Assembly (NCBI RefSeq): GCF_002925905.1
Contig: NZ_PRDB01000017.1
Location: 62,001 to 126,000 of the forward strand
Direction of reading: 5' to 3'
Length of the DNA stretch: 64,000 bases
Source of the DNA: Klebsiella michiganensis
GTDB lineage: Bacteria; Pseudomonadota; Gammaproteobacteria; Enterobacterales; Enterobacteriaceae
The position numbers and the translations under genes are program-made. Shown here piece after piece: positions 50,543 through 59,325 of the stretch. Below the pieces are notes generated by a model that was not told where the DNA came from, did no database searches, and saw only the letters and a list, made by a program, of their open reading frames with translations. Numbering within the stretch: position 1 is the stretch's first letter; every line of letters begins with the position of its first letter.

Positions 50543-52169
50543 GAGCGGAGAAGCGAAAGTGCAAAAGGTGAAGAACTGGTCACCGGTGTGGATCTTCCCG
50601 ATAGTCACGGCGCTGATTGGCGCATGGATTCTCTTTTATCACTATAGCCACCAGGGGCCGGAAGTGACCCTGATAACCACTAACGCAGAAGGTATTGAAG
50701 GGGGCAAAACCCGGATAAAAAGCCGCAGCGTTGACGTCGGCGTGATTGAAAGCGCGACGCTGACGGACGACCTGACCCACGTGGAGATTAAAGCGCGGCT
50801 GAATTCAGGTATGGAAAAACTGCTGCACCAGGATTCGGTTTTTTGGGTGGTTAAACCGCAGGTCGGCCGTGAAGGGATTAGCGGTCTGGGAACGCTGTTA
50901 TCCGGCGCCTATATCGAACTGCAGCCGGGAAGCAAAGGCTCTGTTCCTGCGCAGTATCCGCTGCTGGATTCACCGCCGCTGGCCTCCCCTGATGCTAAAG
51001 GTATTCGCATTCTGCTGGAAAGCAGCAAAGCGGGGCAGCTTTCACCCGGCGATCCGGTGCTTTTCCGCGGCTACCGCGTAGGTTCAGTTGAAACCAGCAC
51101 CTTCGATGCGCAAAAACGCAATATTACCTATCAGCTGTTTATTAGCGCGCCTAACGATCGGTTGGTGACCAATAACGTGCGCTTCTGGAAAGATAGCGGT
51201 ATTGCGGTGGATCTGACCGCTGCGGGTATGCGCGTTGAGATGGGATCGCTGTCGACCCTGTTTGGCGGCGGCGTCAGCTTTGATATTCCCGAAGGGCTAC
51301 CGTTAGGTGAGCCGGTGGCGAATAAAACCGAATATCATCTGTTTGACGATCAACGCAGCATCCAGGATTCGGTGTTTACCCAGCATATTGACTACGTGAT
51401 GTTCTTTAAAGATTCGATTCGTGGTTTGCAGCCCGGCGCGCCGGTTGAGTTCCGCGGTATCCGTCTGGGGACCGTCGGCAAGGTGCCGTTCTTTGTTCCT
51501 GGGCTGAAGCAGAACATCAACGACGATTACCGTATCCCGGTAGAAGTGCGAATTGAACCGGAACGTCTGATCAATCAGTTAGGCGCTAATCCTGACATTC
51601 GTAAGCATATCGATGATCTAATGAATCGCGGGCTGCGCGGTTCGCTTAAAACCGGAAACCTGGTGACCGGCGCGCTGTATATCGATCTCGACTTCTACCC
51701 GAAAGCCCCTCCGCGCGGCAAGATTCAGGAGTTTGGCGGTTATCCGATTATTCCAACCGTGAGCGGTGGCCTGGCGCAGATCCAGCAGCGCCTGATGGAC
51801 GCGCTGGATAAAATTAACAATCTGCCAATCAACCCGCTGCTGGAGCAGGCAACCAGTACGCTGGCGCAAAGTGAAAAAACGATGCAGCACGTACAGGCGA
51901 CGCTGGACAGTCTGAACAAGATAACGTCAAGTCAGTCGATGCAGCAGCTACCGGGCGATATGCAGAATACGTTGCGCGAGCTTAATCGTAGTATGCAGGG
52001 CTTCCAGCCGGGATCTGCGGCATACAATAAGATGGTTGCGGATATGCAGCGTCTCGATCAGGTTCTTCGTGAACTGCAGCCGGTACTGAAAACGCTCAAT
52101 GATAAGAGCAATGCGCTGGTATTTGAGGCGAAGGATAAAAAAGATCCGCAGCCGAAGGGAGCGAAATAA
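50532..52169 (+). CDS. pqiB: PqiB, MCE-domain intermembrane lipid transport protein
   Basis: Periplasm-spanning MCE protein that forms a hexameric tube between inner and outer membranes. From MENKSGEAKV it is 545 residues, with one N-terminal membrane helix (WSPVWIFPIVTALIGAWILF), three MCE domains (about 40-140, 155-260, 280-400) and a C-terminal coiled coil forming the needle. This start is chosen by alignment with E. coli PqiB; AGGA lies 11 bp upstream. Overlaps pqiA (11 bp) and pqiC (1 bp). Confidence 0.96.
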   Translation: MENKSGEAKVQKVKNWSPVWIFPIVTALIGAWILFYHYSHQGPEVTLITTNAEGIEGGKTRIKSRSVDVGVIESATLTDDLTHVEIKARLNSGMEKLLHQDSVFWVVKPQVGREGISGLGTLLSGAYIELQPGSKGSVPAQYPLLDSPPLASPDAKGIRILLESSKAGQLSPGDPVLFRGYRVGSVETSTFDAQKRNITYQLFISAPNDRLVTNNVRFWKDSGIAVDLTAAGMRVEMGSLSTLFGGGVSFDIPEGLPLGEPVANKTEYHLFDDQRSIQDSVFTQHIDYVMFFKDSIRGLQPGAPVEFRGIRLGTVGKVPFFVPGLKQNINDDYRIPVEVRIEPERLINQLGANPDIRKHIDDLMNRGLRGSLKTGNLVTGALYIDLDFYPKAPPRGKIQEFGGYPIIPTVSGGLAQIQQRLMDALDKINNLPINPLLEQATSTLAQSEKTMQHVQATLDSLNKITSSQSMQQLPGDMQNTLRELNRSMQGFQPGSAAYNKMVADMQRLDQVLRELQPVLKTLNDKSNALVFEAKDKKDPQPKGAK

Positions 52170-52732
52170 TGAAGAAATGGCTAATAGCGGCGGCGGTATG
52201 CGCGCTGACGGCATGCAGTAGCGGCGGTGAGAGTAAAACTTACTATCAGCTTCCCGTGGCGCAGGGTGGCGCGCAAAGCGCCGCCCACCAAAGCAAAAAC
52301 TTGCTTTGGGTCGAGCAGGTGAGCATTCCGGATTATCTTGCCGGTAACGGGGTGGTCTATCAGACCACCGATGTTCAGTATGTGATTGCGAATAACAATC
52401 TGTGGGCGAGCCCGCTCGATCAGCAGCTGAAAACGACGCTGGTGGCGAACCTTAGCAACCAGCTTCCGGGTTGGGTGATTGCCTCTCAACCGCTGGGGAG
52501 CGAGCAGGATACGCTGAACGTGTCCGTCAGCGGTTTTCACGGCCGTTACGATGGCCGGGTCATCGTTAGCGGCGAGTGGCTGCTGAAGCATCAGGGGCAG
52601 CTGATTAAGCGGCCGTTCCATATTGAGCTTAAGCAACAAGAGGATGGTTACGACGCGATGGTGAAAACGCTCGCGCAGGCCTGGACCCAGGAAGCGACGG
52701 CGATTGCCAGCGAGATTAACCGCTTGCCATAA
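52169..52732 (+). CDS. pqiC: PqiC, outer membrane lipoprotein of the Pqi system
   Basis: Lipoprotein of 187 residues (ymbA) of the ABC-type transport auxiliary family. The signal peptide ends in the lipobox LTAC, so cysteine 16 is lipidated. It interacts with PqiB at the outer membrane in E. coli. The start shares one base with the pqiB stop (TAATG). Ends with a terminator. Confidence 0.95.
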   Translation: MKKWLIAAAVCALTACSSGGESKTYYQLPVAQGGAQSAAHQSKNLLWVEQVSIPDYLAGNGVVYQTTDVQYVIANNNLWASPLDQQLKTTLVANLSNQLPGWVIASQPLGSEQDTLNVSVSGFHGRYDGRVIVSGEWLLKHQGQLIKRPFHIELKQQEDGYDAMVKTLAQAWTQEATAIASEINRLP

Positions 52733-52749
52733 GTAAAATTAATAAGAAT

Positions 52750-52790
52750 AAAAGCCGCTGCGACAGTGAAAATCGCAGCGGCTTTTTTAT
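52750..52790 (+). terminator. Intrinsic terminator after pqiC
   Basis: AAAAGCCGCTGCGA pairs with TCGCAGCGGCTTTT (14 bp, 9-nt loop), followed by TTAT. A strong terminator ending the rlmKL-uup-pqiABC run. Confidence 0.93.
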
Positions 52791-52987
52791 TTGTCTCATC
52801 AGTTTGTTACTTGTGCTGGTTCACAGTTTTTGTACAAACGAAGTTTCATGTAGCTCACAAATATGACAATGGCGTGAATTTTGCGCATTGACGCTATCCC
52901 CGATTCGCGGTATTCGTTAACCGTGGTTGCGTATTTAGTGACCATTGTTTTCTTTTCCACCAGATCAAAGTATGAGGGAAACGAGGC

Positions 52988-53155
52988 ATGAAGAGACAAA
53001 AACGAGATCGCCTGGAGCGGGCACATCAGCGTGGGTACCAGGCCGGTATTACCGGAAGGTCTAAGGAAATGTGTCCTTACCAGACCTTAAACCAAAGGTC
53101 TTATTGGCTAGGAGGCTGGCGAGAGGCCATGGAGGACAGGGTACAAATTGCCTGA
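52988..53155 (+). CDS. rmf: Ribosome modulation factor
   Basis: A 55-residue basic protein, MKRQKRDRLERAHQRGYQAG at its start, that dimerises 70S ribosomes into inactive 100S particles in stationary phase. Sequence and length match E. coli RMF almost residue for residue (KEMCPYQTLNQRS, WLGGWREAM). It has ribosome site GAGG 4 bp upstream. Expression in E. coli depends on ppGpp and growth phase; no site is clear in the 200 bp before it. Confidence 0.98.
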   Translation: MKRQKRDRLERAHQRGYQAGITGRSKEMCPYQTLNQRSYWLGGWREAMEDRVQIA

Positions 53156-53170
53156 CTGTCTCTTTAAAAA

Positions 53171-53200
53171 GAAGCCTCCGCTGCGCGGGGGCTTCGCCTT
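53171..53200 (+). terminator. Intrinsic terminator after rmf
   Basis: GAAGCCTCCGC pairs with GCGGGGGCTTC (one G-T pair, 3-nt loop), followed by GCCTTTTC. It separates rmf from convergent fabA. Confidence 0.82.
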
Positions 53201-53219
53201 TTCTAACGCGTGATGTTTA

Positions 53220-53738
53220 TCAGAACGCGGAAGTGTCCTGGAACAGGCCCACTTTCAGATCGGTTGCGGTGTAAATCAAACGACCGTCAACCAGCACTTC
53301 TCCATCCGCCAGCCCCATAATCAAACGACGGTTTATCACGCGTTTGAAATGAATACGGTAGGTCACTTTCTTCGCCGTTGGCAGTATCTGGCCGGTGAGC
53401 TTCACTTCGCCCACGCCTAATGCACGTCCTTTACCTTCGCCGCCTAACCAGCCCAGGTAGAAGCCAACCAGCTGCCACATGGCATCCAGGCCCAGACAGC
53501 CCGGCATCACCGGGTCACCAATGAAATGGCAACCGAAGAACCACAGGTCCGGGTTAATATCGAGTTCTGCCTCAACATAACCTTTGTCATAGTTACCACC
53601 GGTTTCGGTCATTTTGATGACGCGGTCCATCATCAGCATACTTGGCGCCGGCAGCTGTGGGCCTTTGGCGCCAAAGAGTTCACCACGACCAGAGGCAAGA
53701 AGGTCTTCTTTTGTATAGGATTCGCGTTTATCTACCAT
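53220..53738 (-). CDS. fabA: 3-hydroxydecanoyl-ACP dehydratase/isomerase
   Basis: Dehydrates 3-hydroxydecanoyl-ACP and isomerises trans-2 to cis-3-decenoyl-ACP, the entry to unsaturated fatty acids. The start [20 protein letters not shown] at 53738 gives 172 residues as in E. coli. The hot-dog fold has active-site H71 ([14 protein letters not shown]) and D85 (GLDAMWQ). FabR and FadR sites upstream give opposite control. Confidence 0.99.
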   Translation of the reverse strand: MVDKRESYTKEDLLASGRGELFGAKGPQLPAPSMLMMDRVIKMTETGGNYDKGYVEAELDINPDLWFFGCHFIGDPVMPGCLGLDAMWQLVGFYLGWLGGEGKGRALGVGEVKLTGQILPTAKKVTYRIHFKRVINRRLIMGLADGEVLVDGRLIYTATDLKVGLFQDTSAF

Positions 53739-53777
53739 GTTTTCAGTAAGCCTTATTTTGAGTTCGGGACGCAGGAT

Positions 53778-53795
53778 AGCTAACACGTGTACGCT
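53778..53795 (-). promoter_or_regulatory. FabR operator of fabA
   Basis: On the minus strand AGCGTACACGTGTTAGCT matches the FabR site of fabA/fabB promoters. FabR represses when unsaturated acyl chains are plentiful. Confidence 0.8.
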
Positions 53796-53796
53796 G

Positions 53797-53813
53797 AACA
53801 AGTCCGATCAGTT
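53797..53813 (-). promoter_or_regulatory. FadR operator of fabA
   Basis: On the minus strand AACTGATCGGACTTGTT fits the FadR consensus, one base from the FabR site. FadR activates fabA when no long-chain acyl-CoA is bound. It overlaps the last two codons of lonH. Confidence 0.8.
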
Positions 53814-55565
53814 CGAACCTGAACCGCCTAACCAGCGTAGCGGCCACGGAAAGCGATGACGACTCTCTTGCTGTGTCGCCTGCGCAATACGTTCCTGAAT
53901 GGTTTGCCGTAACGTTTGTCCTTCGCCGTCCCAGAGTAGCTGGGTCAGAATGGGCAGCGCTTCCGTCACGTCATCGACTGCCCAGATAAAGAACTGCTCA
54001 TCCGCAACGGCCTGTTGCAGTTCCTGCGCCAGGCTCAGGTGACGAACGTTGGCGGAGGGAATGATGACTCCCTGTTTACCGGTCAGCCCACGCTGCTGGC
54101 AAATAGCAAAGAAGCCCTCAATTTTCTCGTTAAGCCCGCCAACCGGCTGTACGCGACCAAACTGATCGACAGAACCGGTAATGGCGATGCTCTGATTAAT
54201 CGGCACATTGGCCAGCGAGCTGATCAGCGCGCACAGTTCGGCCATGGAGGCGCTATCGCCATCCACTTCGCTGTAGGACTGCTCGAAGGTCAGGGAGGCG
54301 GTGAAGGGGAGCTGTTGTTCGAGCTCCAGCTCGGACATCAGAAACGCCTGCATGATCATCATGCCTTTTGCATGAATGTTGCCACCGAGCTCGGCCTTAC
54401 GCTCAACGTCAATAAATTCGCCGTCGCCGATATGTACGACGCAGCTAATACGTGAAGGCTCGCCAAACGCACGCGGATGGCCCGGAAACTCAATGACGGA
54501 GAGTGCGTTGATTTGTCCGACGCATTCGCCTTCGGTCTCGATCAGGATTTGCTCCTGCAGTATTTCATCCTGGATGCGTTCAGCAAGGTAGCCTTCGCGC
54601 CACAAACGACGCTCCAGCATGGTTTGCATCTCTTCAGCGCTAATCTCTTCACCTTCACAGAACGCGGCGGCTTCGCGAAGCTGGCGAGCAATCCAGAGCA
54701 CGCACAGCGGCAAGGTTTCCTGATCGCCTGTATAACGCGCACCTTCCTGGATTAGCAGCGGCCAGGCGTTAGCTGACAGCCCCGGGAGCTCGAGCAGCTG
54801 AGCATTTTGCCAGACCCACTGGCACCACTGCTTCAGCGTATCGGCGTCAGCGATTTGCAGATTATCTTCATATTCGCTGTAGATAGCCTGCGCAGAAAGC
54901 TCGGGTTCCATCTCCTGAAAATCAGCAAGAGATTCCCGCTCGCCGACCAGGATAACTTTCAAACTCAGGGGCATAGAGGGAATGCTGACCGGAAGAGGGC
55001 GAGACTCATCGAATGATAACCAGTCAAAACGCTGGCGGGTTACCATATTTTTCAGCCGCATCCACAGCAGGGGCTGTGCCAGTAATGCACGGAGGGAGAG
55101 AATTAATACCCCGCCGTTAGCGCGATGGACCAGACCGGGTTGTAACGTGATTTCACCATTAAACTGGCGCACGCAGCCAAAAAGCTGCTCTGCTTCGATC
55201 CAGTCCGCGGCTTCAACCGGCGCAACGCTGGCGAAATTATCTTCAGCCGTTTGCGCCGGGGAGAGCGAGATTTTTCCGCCATCAACCTGATAGCGAACGC
55301 CACAGAGCGTTTGTGCCGGTTGGTGTAAAGTACGGGTTTCGTTAGCCAGCCACTGCAGGTACTCCGGCTCTTCCGGAATTTTAACCAGCATAAACGGCGA
55401 AATGGCTGGAGTGACCAGGAGCTGCTCCAGGCCATAGAAGAGTCGGGGTTGCAGTTCGCCTGAGAGCGATGTCTCTGCGTGAGCTAAGTCGGCTTGTGCA
55501 AACAGCGCCTGATAACTTTCCGTATCAGGAGCGAGGTCGTTTCGGGTAAGTTTCGTAATGGTCAA
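53808..55565 (-). CDS. lonH: Lon-related protease LonH (YcbZ)
   Basis: Lon-protease-domain protein of 585 residues (ycbZ). The C-terminal protease domain has the Ser-Lys dyad, S438 in GDSASMAEL and K481 in GLNEKIEGFF. The N-terminal half resembles a degenerate AAA region: no Walker A GxxxxGK is visible, and in the Walker B place it reads NGGVLILSLRALLA. It may thus be ATP-independent or use a partner. Its 3' end contains the FadR site of fabA, so the genes are tightly packed. Confidence 0.92.
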   Translation of the reverse strand: MTITKLTRNDLAPDTESYQALFAQADLAHAETSLSGELQPRLFYGLEQLLVTPAISPFMLVKIPEEPEYLQWLANETRTLHQPAQTLCGVRYQVDGGKISLSPAQTAEDNFASVAPVEAADWIEAEQLFGCVRQFNGEITLQPGLVHRANGGVLILSLRALLAQPLLWMRLKNMVTRQRFDWLSFDESRPLPVSIPSMPLSLKVILVGERESLADFQEMEPELSAQAIYSEYEDNLQIADADTLKQWCQWVWQNAQLLELPGLSANAWPLLIQEGARYTGDQETLPLCVLWIARQLREAAAFCEGEEISAEEMQTMLERRLWREGYLAERIQDEILQEQILIETEGECVGQINALSVIEFPGHPRAFGEPSRISCVVHIGDGEFIDVERKAELGGNIHAKGMMIMQAFLMSELELEQQLPFTASLTFEQSYSEVDGDSASMAELCALISSLANVPINQSIAITGSVDQFGRVQPVGGLNEKIEGFFAICQQRGLTGKQGVIIPSANVRHLSLAQELQQAVADEQFFIWAVDDVTEALPILTQLLWDGEGQTLRQTIQERIAQATQQESRHRFPWPLRWLGGSGSN

Positions 55566-55750
55566 AGTCGCTGTTTTTTAGTCAGATGTAAAACGCGCGA
55601 TTATACATTATGCGGCGTCCGAGCACACGAGGGATTGCGATTGTCGCGGTGATAACGAATCTACCAACATCACGAAAGATCATTTATTCTCAGCACATCA
55701 GGAAAAAACTGATATCCTGAAATGAGTTACACGGTCACATTGAGATCGCA

Positions 55751-56203
55751 ATGAAATATCAACAACTGGAAAATCTTGAAAGCGGCTGGAAATGGACTTA
55801 TCTGGTAAAAAAGCACCGGGAAGGTGAGCTTATTACCCGCTACATTGAAGCCAGCGCTGCGCAAGCCGCCGTCGATTTATTACTGACGCTCGAAAATGAA
55901 CCCGTGCTGGTGAATACCTGGATTGAGCAGCATATCAATCCGGCGCTGGTGAACCGCATGAAGCAGACTATCCGCGCCCGACGTAAGCGTCATTTTAACG
56001 CGGAGCATCAGCATACGCGTAAAAAGTCTATCGACCTGGAGTTCATGGTCTGGCAGCGTCTGGCGGGTCTGGCGCAAAGACGGGGTAAAACGCTTTCTGA
56101 AACCATTGTGCAGTTGATTGAGGATGCTGAGCATAAAGAGAAGTATGCCAGCAAGATGTCCAGCCTGAAGCATGATTTGCAGGTACTGTTAGGTAAAGAG
56201 TAG
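55751..56203 (+). CDS. matP: Macrodomain Ter protein MatP
   Basis: DNA-binding protein that organises the terminus macrodomain by binding matS sites and excludes MukBEF from it. 150 residues, the E. coli length. N-terminal helical bundle, then a ribbon-helix-helix DNA-binding part (about 85-135; [38 protein letters not shown]), and a C-terminal coiled coil. It is in the same window as its functional partner mukBEF, though far from it. Confidence 0.98.
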   Translation: MKYQQLENLESGWKWTYLVKKHREGELITRYIEASAAQAAVDLLLTLENEPVLVNTWIEQHINPALVNRMKQTIRARRKRHFNAEHQHTRKKSIDLEFMVWQRLAGLAQRRGKTLSETIVQLIEDAEHKEKYASKMSSLKHDLQVLLGKE

Positions 56204-56265
56204 TGATGCAAGCATCGGGATATATCGGTGCGCTGCTGCTTTTTGATAGAGGAATTTAAGGTAAA

Positions 56266-56292
56266 AAAAACCCCGCATCGCGGGGTTTTTTA
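56266..56292. terminator. Bidirectional terminator between matP and ompA
   Basis: AAAAACCCCGC pairs with GCGGGGTTTTT around a 3-nt loop, with A and T runs on either side. It serves the convergent genes matP and ompA. Confidence 0.92.
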
Positions 56293-56305
56293 TTAACGAG
56301 ATAAC

Positions 56306-57376
56306 TTAAGCCTGCGGCTGAGTTACAACGTCTTTGTAGCCTTTAACTTCGATTTCTACACGACGGTCCGGCGCCAGGCAGTCGATCAGAGCTGCGCGAG
56401 CTTTCACGTTGTCACAGGTGTTGCCAGTAACCGGGTTGGATTCGCCCATACCGCGAGCAGAGATTTTGCTAGCCGGGATACCTTTGGATACCAGGTAATC
56501 AACAACGGACTGAGCACGTTTCTCAGACAGCTGCTGGTTGTAGGCATCAGAACCGATACGGTCGGTGTAGCCCAGAACAACTGCGGAACCGTCTTTCGGA
56601 TCCATGTTGCTCAGCTGGGTGTACAGCTGATCCAGAGCCTGCTGGCCTTCTGGTTTCAGAGTAGATTTGTTGAAGTTGAACAGAACGTCAGACTTCAGGG
56701 TAAAGTGCTTGGTAGTCACTTCTGGAGCCGGAGCCGGCGCCGGAGCTACAACCGGAGCAACGTCGTCCTGACCGAAGCGGTAGGATACGCCCAGGCTCAG
56801 CATGCCGTTATCAGGACGGGTACCAACGGTGCCAGCGTCGCCGATGTTGTTAACCCACTGGTATTCCAGACGGGTTGCGATGTCACGAGTAACAGCCCAC
56901 TCTAAGCCGCCCGCGAATACCGGGGAGACGCCAGTGTCGTGTTCGCTACGGGAAACGCCGGTAGAAGCGTAGTTACCTTTGGAGTCAGCGCGCCAAACCA
57001 TACCACCCAGACGGGTATAGATATCCAGATCGTCAGTGATCGGGTAACCCAGTTTAGCAGTCAGCTGAACGCCCTGAGCTTTGAAAGCGCCGTTGTCAAC
57101 GCTGCCTTTGTAAGCCATACGGCCCAGCCAGTCGTAACCCATTTCAAAACCGAGGTACGGGTTAACCTGGTAACCACCAAACGCACCAGCACCCAGCTGA
57201 TCGTTACGGGTCGGGCCGTTGTTGCCCTGGAAACCGTTACCGTAGAAACCGGTGTCGTGATACTGGGACCAGCCCAGTTTAGCACCTGCGTACCAGGTGT
57301 TATCTTTCGGAGCGGCCTGCGCTACGGTAGCGAAGCCAGCCAGTGCCACTGCAATCGCGATAGCTGTCTTTTTCAT
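56306..57376 (-). CDS. ompA: Outer membrane protein A
   Basis: Abundant outer membrane protein linking the membrane to peptidoglycan. The start [20 protein letters not shown] at 57376 gives 356 residues with a 21-residue signal. It has an eight-strand barrel (to about residue 200), a proline/alanine hinge ([10 protein letters not shown]), and the OmpA-like C-terminal domain with [18 protein letters not shown] and [20 protein letters not shown]. Loop 1 reads [16 protein letters not shown], longer than in E. coli and typical of Klebsiella OmpA. Confidence 0.99.
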   Translation of the reverse strand: MKKTAIAIAVALAGFATVAQAAPKDNTWYAGAKLGWSQYHDTGFYGNGFQGNNGPTRNDQLGAGAFGGYQVNPYLGFEMGYDWLGRMAYKGSVDNGAFKAQGVQLTAKLGYPITDDLDIYTRLGGMVWRADSKGNYASTGVSRSEHDTGVSPVFAGGLEWAVTRDIATRLEYQWVNNIGDAGTVGTRPDNGMLSLGVSYRFGQDDVAPVVAPAPAPAPEVTTKHFTLKSDVLFNFNKSTLKPEGQQALDQLYTQLSNMDPKDGSAVVLGYTDRIGSDAYNQQLSEKRAQSVVDYLVSKGIPASKISARGMGESNPVTGNTCDNVKARAALIDCLAPDRRVEIEVKGYKDVVTQPQA

Positions 57377-57560
57377 TTTTTGCGCCTCATTATCATCCAA
57401 AATTCGCCATGAAGGTTCAGAAGACCTCACGGTTAAATCCTTCACCCGGGGCGTGACTTGTTGTTAACTATGCTGATACATGCAGCGTAAGCCGGTCACC
57501 CCTGGCGATGTAAAGTCTACAACTTAGTTCGAAACTTACAAGTGTGAACTCCGTCAGGCA
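57377..57560 (-). promoter_or_regulatory. ompA promoter and long 5' leader
   Basis: The minus strand closely follows the E. coli ompA upstream sequence (CATATGCCTGACGGAGTTCA, TTGTAGACTTTACATCGCC), then a leader of about 130 nt ending GATGATAATGAGGCGCAAAA. In E. coli this leader stabilises the mRNA and is targeted near the ribosome site by the small RNA MicA. Confidence 0.75.
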
Positions 57561-57729
57561 TATGAAAAAAAAGGGTTGTGTACGCTATGTTTAACCAATA
57601 CGGTTGAACTTAATCGAGGCAAAAAAAGTCGCGAAGCCGCATCAGACAAGCATTTTAACAAAAATGCCGTTCAAGAAAGCCCATCTCGCGCCAGGGCAAA
57701 AAAAATTCCAGGATTAATCCTAAACTCGG
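57561..57729. other. ompA-sulA spacer
   Basis: About 170 bp with no gene. It holds a small palindrome AGGATTAATCCT near 57709-57720, followed on the minus strand by a run of T residues, which may be a weak sulA terminator. Confidence 0.35.
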
Positions 57730-58239
57730 TTAATGATACAGGTTTGAGTGAATTTTTAGCCCAGAAAGTTGTCTGCCTGGCTGATTGGTATTTCTTACCG
57801 GACGCATGATAAAGCCCATCGCGTGACCCTCTTCTGCAGCGGCAACCAGGCGTTCATGTTCCTCAATGCTCAGTTCTTCTGATAGCCAGCCAATAACGAC
57901 GCTATAATTTCCCGTGCGCAGTGAGCGAACCATGGATTCCAGGGTGTTAGCGGGGGAGAGCTGGCTGATCTGCATCACCTTCGACAGCGGCAAACCGGAC
58001 GACTGCACCCATTCGCGGCTCAGCTTCTGTTGTGGCGTCAGCCAGAGCTGCCAGCGCGATTGCTGCCCAAGCTGTTGTAATAAAGGAAGCAATAGTAGCT
58101 GCGTCATCATGGGCTGGTCTTCTCGATAGACTATTTCACTGATCAGCCCATTAGCTGGCTGTTCGGCAGCGTCATGAGAGCGACGACGTACTGAAGTAGA
58201 AGTCAGTGGTGAACGATTTGCGTGAGCTGATGTAAACAT
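57730..58239 (-). CDS. sulA: SOS cell division inhibitor SulA
   Basis: Binds FtsZ and blocks septation during DNA damage; removed by Lon afterwards. 169 residues as in E. coli, starting [20 protein letters not shown], with the FtsZ-contact core ([29 protein letters not shown]) and a C-terminal histidine needed for Lon recognition. A perfect LexA box lies 21 bp upstream of the start. Confidence 0.97.
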   Translation of the reverse strand: MFTSAHANRSPLTSTSVRRRSHDAAEQPANGLISEIVYREDQPMMTQLLLLPLLQQLGQQSRWQLWLTPQQKLSREWVQSSGLPLSKVMQISQLSPANTLESMVRSLRTGNYSVVIGWLSEELSIEEHERLVAAAEEGHAMGFIMRPVRNTNQPGRQLSGLKIHSNLYH

Positions 58240-58259
58240 AGTCTATCCCGCCTGTGGGT

Positions 58260-58279
58260 TACTGTATACATATACAGTA
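58260..58279 (-). promoter_or_regulatory. LexA box of sulA
   Basis: TACTGTATACATATACAGTA is a perfect 20-bp palindrome that fits the LexA consensus TACTG(TA)5CAGTA with no mismatch in the CTG/CAG arms. Strong repression and SOS induction are expected. Confidence 0.95.
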
Positions 58280-58701
58280 TATGCGGCAGGGTGAAAGATC
58301 AACCCTATTTTCTCTGTTGCTGGATGAAATTTGTACGTCGCCGGGAGTGAACCCGAACCGGTCGCATCGGATGTCCGCGCGTACACAATGTGAATTCATG
58401 GTTGTCGCGCTTTCTTGCTGGCTAAATTCTTCTCATAAATGATGGCATTAACGGTCTATGAGCGAACAGGGATGCCCTGCTCTCTGTACGCTACTGTGAT
58501 GAATATTAATTAAGCATTTTATCTTTCCCGCGTTTAACTTCATCAAATGACTATTTTCTGAAAGCGGCTCGCAAAAAAACACGCTGATTAAAATGAACAG
58601 ATAATTCATGTTGCCGCATGAAGAGAAGTCACTTATTTTCTCTTTTAACGGATCCGTTAGCACATTTATGTCTTATTTACATGATTAACAAAGGAATAAT
58701 C
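58280..58701. promoter_or_regulatory. sulA-sxy divergent region and sxy leader
   Basis: About 420 bp without a credible gene. It includes the sulA promoter side and an AT-rich leader of sxy. In E. coli, sxy is controlled by CRP and by structure in its mRNA leader; I could not place a convincing CRP site here. Confidence 0.45.
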
Positions 58702-59325
58702 ATGAAGAAACTTATATGTCTTAGGATCCATCAGTTTCGGGCATGTTTGTCTCCATTAGGAAAAATAAGCTGTCGGCCCTTATTTGGTGGCTATAGCCTG
58801 GCGATAGATAATACCGTGTTTGCCATGATGGCTGAGGGAGAAATCTATCTTCGGGTTTGCGAGCAGAGCGCGGAGTACCGCGTGGCGCATAAAAACCCGC
58901 TGTTGAAGATGCAGAAGAATGGTCGTCTGGTCGCGCTGAAGTATTATCATATTGATGAGGAACTTTGGCGGGATAGCAAAATGCTTTTTCATTTATCGGC
59001 GCTGTCATTACAGAGCGCGCGTCATGAAAAACATCGGCAGCGACATTCCGGAAGATTAAAAAATTTGCCAAATATCAGTTTTCATATGGAACTACAGCTG
59101 ATTAATTCAGGCATTACGGATGAATTAATGCTGCGTAAGATTGGGGCCAAAGAAGCCTGGTTGAGGTTACGAAAAATAAATAAAGCGCTAACGGTGAATA
59201 TTCTTTATTCCTTACAGGGGGCTATTGAAGGCGTCCACGCGGCCACGCTCCCGACGCAGCAGCGTCAGGAGCTTGAGAAGTGGGCAACGGAACAGATGCG
59301 GGAGAGTGAGAGCTATTCAGGTTGA
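58702..59325 (+). CDS. sxy: CRP-S co-regulator Sxy (TfoX)
   Basis: Activates CRP-dependent transcription at CRP-S promoters of competence genes. The start MKKLICLRIHQFRACLSPLG at 58702 has AAGGA 6 bp upstream and gives 207 residues (209 in E. coli). It has TfoX N-terminal domain (RPLFGGYSLAIDNTVFAMM, EIYLRVCEQS) and TfoX C-terminal domain (INSGITDELMLRKIGAKEAWLRLR). Base composition is more AT-rich than its neighbours, as usual for sxy. The 3' end overlaps yccS by 13 bp on the other strand. Confidence 0.93.
   Translation: MKKLICLRIHQFRACLSPLGKISCRPLFGGYSLAIDNTVFAMMAEGEIYLRVCEQSAEYRVAHKNPLLKMQKNGRLVALKYYHIDEELWRDSKMLFHLSALSLQSARHEKHRQRHSGRLKNLPNISFHMELQLINSGITDELMLRKIGAKEAWLRLRKINKALTVNILYSLQGAIEGVHAATLPTQQRQELEKWATEQMRESESYSG

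Noticed and set aside
52799-53026. 75-codon minus-strand ORF over the rmf promoter
   Set aside because: Overlaps the rmf leader and start, has no ribosome site and no recognisable features.
55726-55738. GTTACACGGTCAC, a near match to the matS site just before matP
   Set aside because: Two mismatches to GTGACRNYGTCAC. Several two-mismatch matches are expected by chance in 64 kb, so autoregulation by MatP cannot be claimed.
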